From Kiritimatiellales bacterium (GTDB lineage Bacteria; Verrucomicrobiota; Kiritimatiellia; Kiritimatiellales; Pontiellaceae): 5,638 bases of DNA. A program made the position numbers and the translations under genes. Within the stretch, counting starts at the first letter, position 1. Each line of letters starts with the position of its first letter. The DNA lies in the NCBI GenBank assembly GCA_030625905.1, contig DAOUQA010000142.1:1-5638 (forward strand). The letters run 5' to 3'. Under the pieces are notes generated by a model. That model had not been told where the DNA came from and searched no databases. It worked only from the letters and a program-made list of their open reading frames with translations. Of the stretch, positions 1-5,558 are shown in pieces.

Positions 1-54
1 GCCGGATCCACCCATGGTTTTCGGGAAAGAATCAATTTGGTTGGCATCGGATCA

Positions 55-84
55 TTACATTATGCGCATATGCGCATAATGTAA
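55..84. repeat. Perfect 30-bp palindrome
   Basis: The left arm TTACATTATGCGCAT (55-69) is the exact reverse complement of 70-84, with no spacer. The centre holds two abutting copies of the 8-bp palindrome ATGCGCAT (62-69 and 70-77). No T-run follows on either strand, so it is a poor intrinsic terminator. It sits 115 bp upstream of the ABC operon start, where a dimeric repressor operator would be reasonable, but it could equally be a mobile-element remnant. A partly related block, CGCCATAAAT, follows at 87-96. The rest of 1-198 shows no convincing gene: the frames open at the left edge close within 160 bases and resemble nothing I recognise. Confidence 0.6.
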
Positions 85-198
85 CCGCCATAAATTCGGA
101 AGAACGCGTCGCCGGCGGGGGCGCACCACGCATTGCCCACCGGATAGCAAACGGAAGATGAAAGCAGGCTTGTATTCCGACGGGTAGTCCATAACCTT

Positions 199-2025
199 GT
201 GCGCTTGCAACGGAGAGAATCCATCGGCGAGCCGGAGATCAGCTTAAAGCACTATTTCGCCCCCCACCGCGCGGAAATCGCCGCGACGGTGCTGTGCGTG
301 CTGGTGACCGTGGGCGTCAACCTCTACCTCCCCTACCTCATGCGGCTGGTGATCGACGGACTGGCGGAGCAGACATTTGAAAAGGCGGAACTGGTTCGGC
401 TGTTGGCAATCTATCTGGCGGCCGGCATCTTTACCGTCTTTTTCTCGCGACAGCTGCGCAAGATTCCACTCAAGCTTTCGCACAAGATCGAGTATGCCCT
501 GCGCGCCGATGTGTTCGACCACCTGACCCGGCTCGACCAGGAGTTCTACCGCGGAGAACGCACCGGCGACCTGATGACCCGGATGTCGTCCGACATCAAT
601 ATGATCCGCGACGCCATCGGCCAGGGTCTGTTGCAAGGTGTCCGCACCATCGGGGTGCTCATCTTCGCCTCAATCGTCATGGTGCTGACCGAGCCGAAGC
701 TGGCCAAACTCATTTTTTCCCTCTATCTTCCGATGGTTGGAATTTTCTTTCTGATCCTGCGGGTGATGCGCCGCCAGCAGAAGGAGCTGCAGGAACATGT
801 TTCGGAGGTCTCCAACTTTTCGCAGGAAAGTTTTTCCGGTATCCGCAGCATCAAGGGCTTCGCGCTCGAACGTCGGCGCAACGCCCAGTTCAAGGCACTC
901 AACAGCGGCCTCGTCAAAAAGACCATGCGCCTACAGGCGTCGCGACAAAGCCTCTGGCCCTTCATGGCCTTCTGGTTCAGCCTCGGCATGATCCTCATCC
1001 TCAACCTCGGCGGACGGAGGATCATCGAAGGTAATCTAACGCTCGGAACACTGACACAGTTTATCCAGTATCTGCTCTACATGCAATGGCCGCTACTCGC
1101 ACTTAGCTGGACCATGAGCCTGATGCAACGCGGAAAGGTCAGCTGGATCCGCGTCAAGGAAATCCTTGAACGCGAATCGGCGCTGGAATGTCGAATATCC
1201 AACAAGGAACAGCAGAATGCCGAAGGGAAATCCACTTCGACATTCGACATTCCTTGTTCGAAATTCCGCAGTTCAACATCGTCCTCAATTGAATTCAGAA
1301 ACGTTGGCTTGCGGATCGGCGAGAGATCGTTCCTCCACGATGTTGACCTGCGGGTTCCGGCCGGGACGATCCTCGGCATCACCGGCCCGACCGGAAGCGG
1401 AAAGACCCTGCTCGTTTCACTGGTTGCCCGCCTGATGGATCCGACCGGAGGGGCGGTGCTGATCGGCGGCGAGGATCTCCGCGACATGCCGCTGGCCAAC
1501 CTGCGCGGCATGATTGGCTTTGCGGCGCAGGAGCCGGTGCTGTTTTCCCGGACACTGGAACACAATATTGGCTTTGGTGTGGCGAAGCCCGACAAGGATC
1601 TGATCGGCTGGGCGGCGGAGATCGCCCATTTACGAGACGACGTTGAAAACTTTCCCGACCAATTCCAGACCCTCCTCGGCGAACGCGGCGTAACCCTCTC
1701 CGGTGGACAGCGCCAGCGTACCGCCATCAGCCGCGCCATCGCCCGTCGCCCCGACATCCTGATTCTCGATGACGTCCTTTCCGCCGTCGACACCCAGACC
1801 GAAGCCGCAATCATGTCGAAACTCCGGCCGGTCATGGCCGAGCGCACCACGCTCTTCGTCAGCCACCGCATCTCCACCCTGCGCTACGCCGATAAAATCG
1901 TCGTCATCGAGGATGGCCGCATCACCCAGCGCGGAACGCATGAAGAACTAATCGGGCGCCCCGGCTACTATGCCGAGCTAAACACCCTACAGCAGCTCGA
2001 AGAAAAACTAGGGGCGGGATCATGA
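199..2025 (+). CDS. ABC exporter half-transporter, MdlA-like subunit with degenerate ATP site
   Basis: This is a 608-residue inner-membrane ABC half-transporter, with six membrane segments (about 25-50, 63-83, 145-165, 168-188, 250-270, 283-305) followed by an ATPase domain from about 363. The ATPase motifs are Walker A GPTGSGKT (396-403), Q-loop Gln444, signature LSGGQ (500-504), Walker B ILILDD (520-525), D-loop SAVD and H-loop His556. Asp525 replaces the usual catalytic Glu, and the A-loop aromatic residue appears to be Ile373, so its own ATP site is probably degenerate. From memory, the order and the C-terminal end (YYAEL...LQQLEEKL) resemble E. coli MdlA. The next gene overlaps it by 4 bp and supplies the partner subunit. 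The substrate cannot be told from sequence; the family exports lipophilic drugs, lipids or peptides. Residues about 330-357 come from an inserted palindromic repeat. The GTG start is uncertain: the frame is open from 148, no ATG occurs before residue 48, and no clear ribosome binding site precedes 199. TTG at 205 is the alternative. Confidence 0.93.
   Translation: MRLQRRESIGEPEISLKHYFAPHRAEIAATVLCVLVTVGVNLYLPYLMRLVIDGLAEQTFEKAELVRLLAIYLAAGIFTVFFSRQLRKIPLKLSHKIEYALRADVFDHLTRLDQEFYRGERTGDLMTRMSSDINMIRDAIGQGLLQGVRTIGVLIFASIVMVLTEPKLAKLIFSLYLPMVGIFFLILRVMRRQQKELQEHVSEVSNFSQESFSGIRSIKGFALERRRNAQFKALNSGLVKKTMRLQASRQSLWPFMAFWFSLGMILILNLGGRRIIEGNLTLGTLTQFIQYLLYMQWPLLALSWTMSLMQRGKVSWIRVKEILERESALECRISNKEQQNAEGKSTSTFDIPCSKFRSSTSSSIEFRNVGLRIGERSFLHDVDLRVPAGTILGITGPTGSGKTLLVSLVARLMDPTGGAVLIGGEDLRDMPLANLRGMIGFAAQEPVLFSRTLEHNIGFGVAKPDKDLIGWAAEIAHLRDDVENFPDQFQTLLGERGVTLSGGQRQRTAISRAIARRPDILILDDVLSAVDTQTEAAIMSKLRPVMAERTTLFVSHRISTLRYADKIVVIEDGRITQRGTHEELIGRPGYYAELNTLQQLEEKLGAGS
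1184..1270. repeat. Palindromic repeat element inserted in frame within the ABC gene
   Basis: This stretch folds back on itself. AACAAGGAA (1201-1209) pairs exactly with TTCCTTGTT (1250-1258). AATGcCGAAG (1216-1225) pairs with CTTCGaCATT (1235-1244) with one mismatch. The turn is at 1226-1234. The right arm contains CGACATT twice in tandem (1239-1245, 1246-1252). Outside the core, GGAATGTCG at 1186-1194 also resembles the reverse complement of the outer right arm. The reading frame stays open and adds a polar, low-complexity peptide (about residues 330-357) exactly where MdlA-type proteins have only a short linker between the membrane and ATPase domains. The exact ends are approximate. I infer an interspersed repeat, comparable in concept to the Rickettsia palindromic elements. 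Confidence 0.6.
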
Positions 2026-3782
2026 AGATGGCCAAACGCCTCCTTGCCTATTCCCTGCCCTATTGGCGTGCGCTGCTGGTCGCGCTGGCGCTAATCCTCT
2101 TCACCTCGCTCTCGATCAATTTCTTGCCGGTATTGATCCAGCGCATGACCGACCACTGCCTGATGGATACCTCCTCTCCCGCCGCCGAGCGAATCGACCT
2201 GCTGATGAAGCTGAGCATCCTCTACATCTCCATCGCCGCCATCGGACACGGCGTACGCTATCTCCAGGGAATGCTCACGGCCTGGATCGGGCAGAAGATC
2301 ATCTACGACCTGCGACTGGAGGTGTTCGACAAGGTATTGCGAATGCACCAGGCCTATTTCGACAAGACGGCGGTGGGAACCTTGATGACGCGGGTCACGT
2401 CCGACATCGAGCGGCTCCAGCACTTCGTAACCGAAGGCGTGGTGGGCACCGTTGCCGATCTCTTCATGCTACTGGGCATCATGGGCTACATGATCTATAT
2501 TAGCCCAATCCTCTCGCTCTCCATCTTCGCCACCCTTCCCTTCATCTTTGCGTTCATGATGTACATCAACATGAAACTGCGCGACGCCAACAGGGACATA
2601 CGCGACCGGCAATCCAAGCTGAACGCCCTGCTCCAGGAAGACCTGACCGGCATGACGACCATCCAGCTCTTCAATCGCGAAGCCAGCACCATTGAGGATT
2701 TCGACAAGCGCCACACGCACCTGCGCTCGGCCTACTTCGACGAGGTCCGCTGGTTCAGCCTCTACTTCCCAACGGTGGAAGGCGGGCAGGCGCTTGCCGT
2801 CCTGCTGATCCTTGCCGTCGGCGGAGTGCTGATCCTCCAGGGGTCGGAAGCCATCACCCTCGGTATTTTCGTGGCCTTCCTCGCCTATATCCGCGACTTC
2901 TTCCGCCCGCTCGGATCGCTTTCAGACAAGGCGGGATCGTTCCAGGTTGCGCTGGCCTCCATTGAGCGCGTCTTCGCCCTGCTCGATTCTTCCGAGGAAG
3001 TGAATGATCCAGCCGAACCAGAACTGCCGGAGCGCATTGCCGGATGCATCTCTTTCAACAAGGTATGGTTTGCCTACAACGACGACAACTGGGTCATCAA
3101 GAATCTTTCCTTCGCGGTCGAACCCGGCCAGGTGCTGGCCGTGGTCGGCGCAACCGGCGCGGGCAAGAGCACCATCATCAACCTGATCGGCCGCTTCTAC
3201 GATGTGCAAAAGGGTTCCGTCTCCATTGATGGGATCGACGTGCGAAAATTTGGAAAGCACGAGCTACGCTCCCGCCTAGGTTATGTCTTCCAGGATCCCT
3301 TCATTTTTACCGGTTCCGTCGCCGACAACATTGGCCTGCAAACGCCCGGCATCGACCGTGAGCAAATCATCCGCGCCGCAAAAAACGTCAACGCCAACGG
3401 CTTCATCGAAGCCATGCCGGAGGGCTATGATACGGTGCTGAACGAACGCGGTGCCGGGCTTTCGCTGGGACAAAAACAACTGCTCGTAATGGCGCGCACG
3501 CTGGCGCAGAATCCAGAGTTGCTGTTCGTGCTCGACGAGGCTACCGCCAGTGTCGACACCGCCACCGAAATGCTGATTCAGGATGCGCTCGCCAAGCTCA
3601 TGGCCAACCGCACCAGCATCGTCATCGCCCACCGCCTCTCCACCATTCGCCACGCCGACCGCATCCTCGTCATGCGCCACGGCGAGCTGGTCGACCAAGG
3701 CACACACGATGAACTCATGGCGCACGACGGCTACTATCGCCAGCTCTACGAACTGCTGCTCCATTCGCCGGAACAAGGATAG
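2022..3782 (+). CDS. ABC exporter half-transporter, MdlB-like subunit with catalytic Glu
   Basis: This 586-residue half-transporter is the partner of the preceding gene. Its ATG lies inside ATGA, sharing bases with the upstream TGA, which implies translational coupling and equal subunit supply. A GGGGCGGGA stretch just upstream can serve as a weak ribosome binding site. Six membrane segments fall near 15-40, 63-85, 138-160, 161-182, 247-272 and 279-300. The ATPase domain has A-loop Tyr352, Walker A GATGAGKS (376-383), Q-loop Gln424, Walker B LFVLDE (501-506) with catalytic Glu506, D-loop SVD (510-512) and H-loop His537. The signature is LSLGQ (480-484) rather than LSGGQ, much like the LSVGQ I recall in E. 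coli MdlB. In the heterodimer this weak signature would face the Asp-containing site of the first subunit. The competent site would use this protein's Walker motifs and the partner's LSGGQ. The linker between domains is short and shows no insertion. Full length; substrate unknown. Confidence 0.94.
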   Translation: MKMAKRLLAYSLPYWRALLVALALILFTSLSINFLPVLIQRMTDHCLMDTSSPAAERIDLLMKLSILYISIAAIGHGVRYLQGMLTAWIGQKIIYDLRLEVFDKVLRMHQAYFDKTAVGTLMTRVTSDIERLQHFVTEGVVGTVADLFMLLGIMGYMIYISPILSLSIFATLPFIFAFMMYINMKLRDANRDIRDRQSKLNALLQEDLTGMTTIQLFNREASTIEDFDKRHTHLRSAYFDEVRWFSLYFPTVEGGQALAVLLILAVGGVLILQGSEAITLGIFVAFLAYIRDFFRPLGSLSDKAGSFQVALASIERVFALLDSSEEVNDPAEPELPERIAGCISFNKVWFAYNDDNWVIKNLSFAVEPGQVLAVVGATGAGKSTIINLIGRFYDVQKGSVSIDGIDVRKFGKHELRSRLGYVFQDPFIFTGSVADNIGLQTPGIDREQIIRAAKNVNANGFIEAMPEGYDTVLNERGAGLSLGQKQLLVMARTLAQNPELLFVLDEATASVDTATEMLIQDALAKLMANRTSIVIAHRLSTIRHADRILVMRHGELVDQGTHDELMAHDGYYRQLYELLLHSPEQG

Positions 3783-3791
3783 GCAAACGAC

Positions 3792-3812
3792 CCGCCCGCA
3801 AGAGGCGGGCGG
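3792..3812 (-). repeat. GC hairpin downstream of ABC operon (REP-like copy)
   Basis: CCGCCCGC (3792-3799) pairs perfectly with GCGGGCGG (3805-3812) around a 5-base loop, starting 10 bases after the exporter stop codon. No T-run follows, so it is at best a weak terminator, although it could protect the mRNA 3' end. Read on the minus strand it has the layout of the hairpins at 5364-5478: foot GTTC, one C, GCCCGCC, loop TCT, then TGCGGGC, with a mismatch only at the innermost pair. I therefore regard it as a fifth copy of that family. Confidence 0.6.
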
Positions 3813-3872
3813 AACAGAGCCGTATCGACAGCTTCACCCGCACCGCCGACCGCTCCGCCGGACGGGTCTACC

Positions 3873-3950
3873 TTTCGTGTATTTCGTGACGCGAAGCGAG
3901 GCCGTTTCCAAAGGAGGGGGAATAAAACGAAGCAAAATGGCAATTTCGTG
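3873..3950. repeat. TTTCGTG short repeats in the serC upstream spacer
   Basis: TTTCGTG occurs at 3873-3879, 3882-3888 and 3944-3950; the first two are separated by only two bases. On the minus strand this reads CACGAAATACACGAAA, a style of short repeat common in noncoding DNA of some environmental bacteria. An AAAGGAGG stretch (3910-3917) also lies here but is not placed in front of a convincing gene. Otherwise the 239-bp spacer at 3783-4021 holds the hairpin at its left end and the serC leader at its right end. Confidence 0.35.
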
Positions 3951-3970
3951 GTTTCAACCGTTTTCATGAA

Positions 3971-3997
3971 TTGATACCCTTCGCGCCTAATTAAATT
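3971..3997 (+). promoter_or_regulatory. Possible serC promoter
   Basis: TTGATA (3971-3976) is a 5/6 match to a sigma-70 -35 box. The AT-rich TAAATT (3992-3997) is a 4/6 -10 box after a 15-base spacer, shorter than ideal. The surrounding TAATTAAATTTTAA is clearly AT-rich against the local background, which supports a promoter around here, but the exact boxes are uncertain. Confidence 0.3.
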
Positions 3998-4007
3998 TTA
4001 ACCAACA

Positions 4008-4013
4008 AAGGGA
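4008..4013 (+). promoter_or_regulatory. serC ribosome binding site
   Basis: AAGGGA ends 8 bases before the ATG at 4022 and confirms that start; the spacing is normal. Confidence 0.65.
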
Positions 4014-4021
4014 CATATACA

Positions 4022-5095
4022 ATGAGAGCATACAACTTCTCCGCCGGGCCGGCGATTCTGCCGGAAGAGGTACTGAAGGAAGCACAGGCCGAACTGGTCG
4101 ATTACCAAGGCACCGGCATGTCGATCATGGAAATGAGCCACCGCGGCAAGGAATATTCCGCTATCCACGAAGAGTGCATTGCCAACATCAAGAAACTGCT
4201 GAACATTCCCGAAGGCTACAGCGTACTCTTCATGACCGGTGGAGCCTCCAGCCAGTTTGCCCTCATCCCGATGAACCTGCTCGGCGAAGGCCAGACGGCC
4301 GACTACACCAACTCCGGTGCCTGGGCCGCCAAGGCGATCAAGGAAGGCAAGCTGCTCGGCAACGTCAACATTGCCGCCGACTGCGGCAAGGAGATCCCGA
4401 CGCGCGTCCCCTCCATCGATGAACTGAAGCTGACCGACGGCGCAGCCTACCTGCATATCACCTCCAACGAAACGATTTCCGGTGCGCAGTGGAAAGTGTT
4501 CCCCGAAAACGAGACGCTGATTGCCGACATGTCGTCCGATATTCTCTCCCGCCCGCTCGACGTCTCCAAATTCGGGATGATCTATGCCGGCTCGCAGAAA
4601 AACCTCGCCCCGGCAGGTATCACGCTCGTGATCATTAAGGACGAGCTGGCCGACCGCTGCCCCGACACCGTTCCAACGATCATGCGCTACAAGACACATA
4701 TCGAGGGCAACTCGCTCTTCAACACCGTGCCGACCTTCCCGGTCTACATCCTCTGCCTTGTTACCCGCTGGCTGCTGGCCAAGGGCGGCCTCGAAGGCAT
4801 GCAGAAGCAGAATGCCGAAAAGGCGGGCAAGTTGTACGAAGCGATCGACGGCACCGACTTCTACACCGGCACCGCCGTGAAGGAATACCGTTCCAACATG
4901 AATGTTACCTGGCGCATTGCCAACGAGGAACTCGAGCCGGTCTTCATCGAGGAAGCGGCTAAGCAAAACCTCAAGACGCTCAAGGGCCACCGCTCCGTTG
5001 GCGGCATCCGTGCCTCCATCTATAACGCCTTCCCGGTCGAGGGCATCGACGCGCTGGTTTCGTTCATGAAGGAGTTTGAAGCTAAACATGGCTAA
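4022..5095 (+). CDS. serC: Phosphoserine aminotransferase
   Basis: This cytosolic PLP enzyme converts 3-phosphohydroxypyruvate and glutamate to O-phosphoserine and 2-oxoglutarate, the second step of serine synthesis. In many bacteria it also acts on the equivalent intermediate of pyridoxal phosphate synthesis. The 357 residues match the family length (about 360). The N-terminus YNFSAGPAILP (4-14) is diagnostic. Other hallmarks are HRG (40-42), the phosphate-binding GGASSQF (73-79), Trp101 expected to stack on PLP, SNETISG (148-154), Asp169 expected to contact the PLP ring nitrogen, the Schiff-base Lys193 in GSQKN, and the substrate-binding end GHRSVGGIRASIYNA (322-336) with Arg324 and Arg330. 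All catalytic positions appear intact. The ATG has a good ribosome binding site. No serA or serB lies beside it, and it is bounded by spacers on both sides, so it appears to be transcribed alone. The long open frame on the opposite strand is a by-product of GC-rich codon use. Confidence 0.97.
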   Translation: MRAYNFSAGPAILPEEVLKEAQAELVDYQGTGMSIMEMSHRGKEYSAIHEECIANIKKLLNIPEGYSVLFMTGGASSQFALIPMNLLGEGQTADYTNSGAWAAKAIKEGKLLGNVNIAADCGKEIPTRVPSIDELKLTDGAAYLHITSNETISGAQWKVFPENETLIADMSSDILSRPLDVSKFGMIYAGSQKNLAPAGITLVIIKDELADRCPDTVPTIMRYKTHIEGNSLFNTVPTFPVYILCLVTRWLLAKGGLEGMQKQNAEKAGKLYEAIDGTDFYTGTAVKEYRSNMNVTWRIANEELEPVFIEEAAKQNLKTLKGHRSVGGIRASIYNAFPVEGIDALVSFMKEFEAKHG

Positions 5096-5120
5096 GGCAG
5101 CAAATCCAAAGCCAATATGG

Positions 5121-5174
5121 CATCCACAGATTACGCAGATGTTCACAGATTTAAATCCTGATAATCTGTGGATG
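5121..5174. repeat. Inverted repeat built of CACAGAT-like units, downstream of serC
   Basis: CATCCACAGATTA (5121-5133) is exactly inverted at 5162-5174, a 13-bp stem with a 28-base loop. The left arm and loop contain three related units: CCACAGATTA, CGCAGATG and TCACAGATTT. It begins 25 bases after the serC stop. With no U-run and a large loop it is not a classical terminator, though it may stabilise the transcript end. The CACAGATTACGCAGAT motif looks like an interspersed genomic repeat. Confidence 0.6.
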
Positions 5175-5201
5175 AAAAACCTGATCTGAGTTCGTTTATT
5201 A

Positions 5202-5230
5202 TTGCGGCAATGACCTAGTCGCCGTATAAA
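5202..5230 (+). promoter_or_regulatory. Promoter of tRNA-Arg
   Basis: TTGCGG (5202-5207) and TATAAA (5225-5230, 5/6 match) are separated by exactly 17 bases. Transcription would begin near 5237, a few bases before the mature tRNA 5' end at 5244. The -35 box is only a 3/6 match, but position and spacing are good. Confidence 0.55.
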
Positions 5231-5243
5231 CCCGCCCTTTCAC

Positions 5244-5318
5244 GCGCCCATAGTTCAATGGATAGAATAGTGGCCTCCGAAGCCATAGATATGGGTTCGA
5301 CTCCCGTTGGGCGCACCA
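5244..5318 (+). tRNA. tRNA-Arg (anticodon CCG)
   Basis: A full cloverleaf can be drawn. The acceptor stem GCGCCCA (5244-5250) pairs with TGGGCGC (5308-5314), followed by discriminator A5315 and encoded CCA (5316-5318). The D stem is GTTC/GAAT (5253-5256 with 5265-5268, one G-T pair). The anticodon stem is GTGGC/GCCAT (5270-5274 with 5282-5286). Loop CTCCGAA places anticodon CCG at 5277-5279, reading the arginine codon CGG. The T stem ATGGG/CCCGT encloses loop TTCGACT (5296-5302). The variable loop is short (4 bases). All stems pair, so the gene should be functional. The 3' end of such genes is a common integration target, and the next gene is of an accessory type. Confidence 0.95.
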
Positions 5319-5344
5319 TTTTTCCAAGCCTTGGCTTGGAAAAA
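5319..5344. repeat. Perfect hairpin abutting the tRNA 3' end
   Basis: TTTTTCCAAGCC (5319-5330) is exactly inverted at 5333-5344, around a 2-base TT spacer, and begins on the base after the tRNA CCA. It may terminate the tRNA transcript. However, the T-run is on the 5' side and the A-run on the 3' side, the reverse of a normal intrinsic terminator, and the base after the stem is C. I therefore call it a palindromic repeat with possible terminator or processing function. Confidence 0.6.
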
Positions 5345-5363
5345 CAAGGTCTGGTTCAAGAAT

Positions 5364-5478
5364 GTAGCGCAAGCGTCTCGCTTGCCAAACGTACAGCAGG
5401 CTTCTAGCCTGCCCGGTGGAGCGGAAAGCCCGCAAGATGCGGGCGGTACGGGGACTGTACCGCAGGCTTCCAGCCTGC
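5364..5478. repeat. Cluster of four REP-like hairpins with variable compensated stems
   Basis: Four hairpins share one layout: a GTAG/GTAC foot, one base, a perfect 7-bp stem, and a 3-base TCT/TCC loop. Unit A, plus strand: foot GTAG 5364-5367, stem GCAAGCG 5369-5375, loop TCT, return stem 5379-5385. Unit B, plus: foot GTAC 5391-5394, stem GCAGGCT 5396-5402, loop TCT, return 5406-5412. Unit C, minus: foot GTAC 5449-5446, stem GCCCGCA 5444-5438, loop TCT, return 5434-5428. Unit D, plus: foot GTAC 5457-5460, stem GCAGGCT 5462-5468, loop TCC, return 5472-5478. Centres are 27, 32 and 34 bases apart. The stem follows GC-NN-GC-N, and the NN and last N differ between units yet always pair. The layout recalls REP elements that carry a GTAG foot and are moved by RAYT (Y1 tyrosine) transposases; no such transposase is in the window. 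The spacer 5319-5558 contains no evident gene. Confidence 0.65.
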
Positions 5479-5558
5479 CTTCAGTGGAAGAACCGAACGA
5501 CAGCAGACAGGCAGGTGATTGCGCCGAAGAGAAGCAATCTCTATCCTACATTGGAGAG

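Noticed and set aside
3..160. Open frame from the left edge to 158-160, considered as the tail of an upstream gene
   Set aside because: The translation has no recognisable motif, passes through the palindrome, and two other frames are also open over the first 75-80 bases.
1077..1877. A 266-codon minus-strand open frame within the first ABC gene
   Set aside because: It lies opposite the highly conserved ATPase motifs; its Arg/Ser-rich translation is typical of an antisense shadow.
3937..3969. A 10-residue peptide MAISWFQPFS upstream of serC, considered as a leader peptide for attenuation
   Set aside because: The AAAGGAGG stretch is about 19 bases away, too far; the peptide lies upstream of the likely promoter; and there is no run of serine codons or alternative terminator hairpin before serC.
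3998..5146. A 382-codon open frame on the minus strand across serC
   Set aside because: It mirrors serC almost end to end, its translation shows no recognisable domain, and its first residues lie in the CACAGAT repeat. It follows from GC-rich third positions in serC.
5319..5344. Calling this a standard Rho-independent terminator
   Set aside because: The T-run precedes the stem instead of following it, so it does not meet the usual definition; kept as a repeat with possible terminator role.
5199..5435. A 78-codon minus-strand open frame over the tRNA region
   Set aside because: It is the antisense of the tRNA gene and of the hairpins; such translations (RESNPYLWLRR-like) are a well-known annotation artefact.
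5364..5478. Hairpin cluster considered as a CRISPR array or integron attC sites
   Set aside because: The units differ in sequence, occur on both strands, and have spacings of 27-34 bases without a constant repeat; there is no cas or integrase gene and no attC core.
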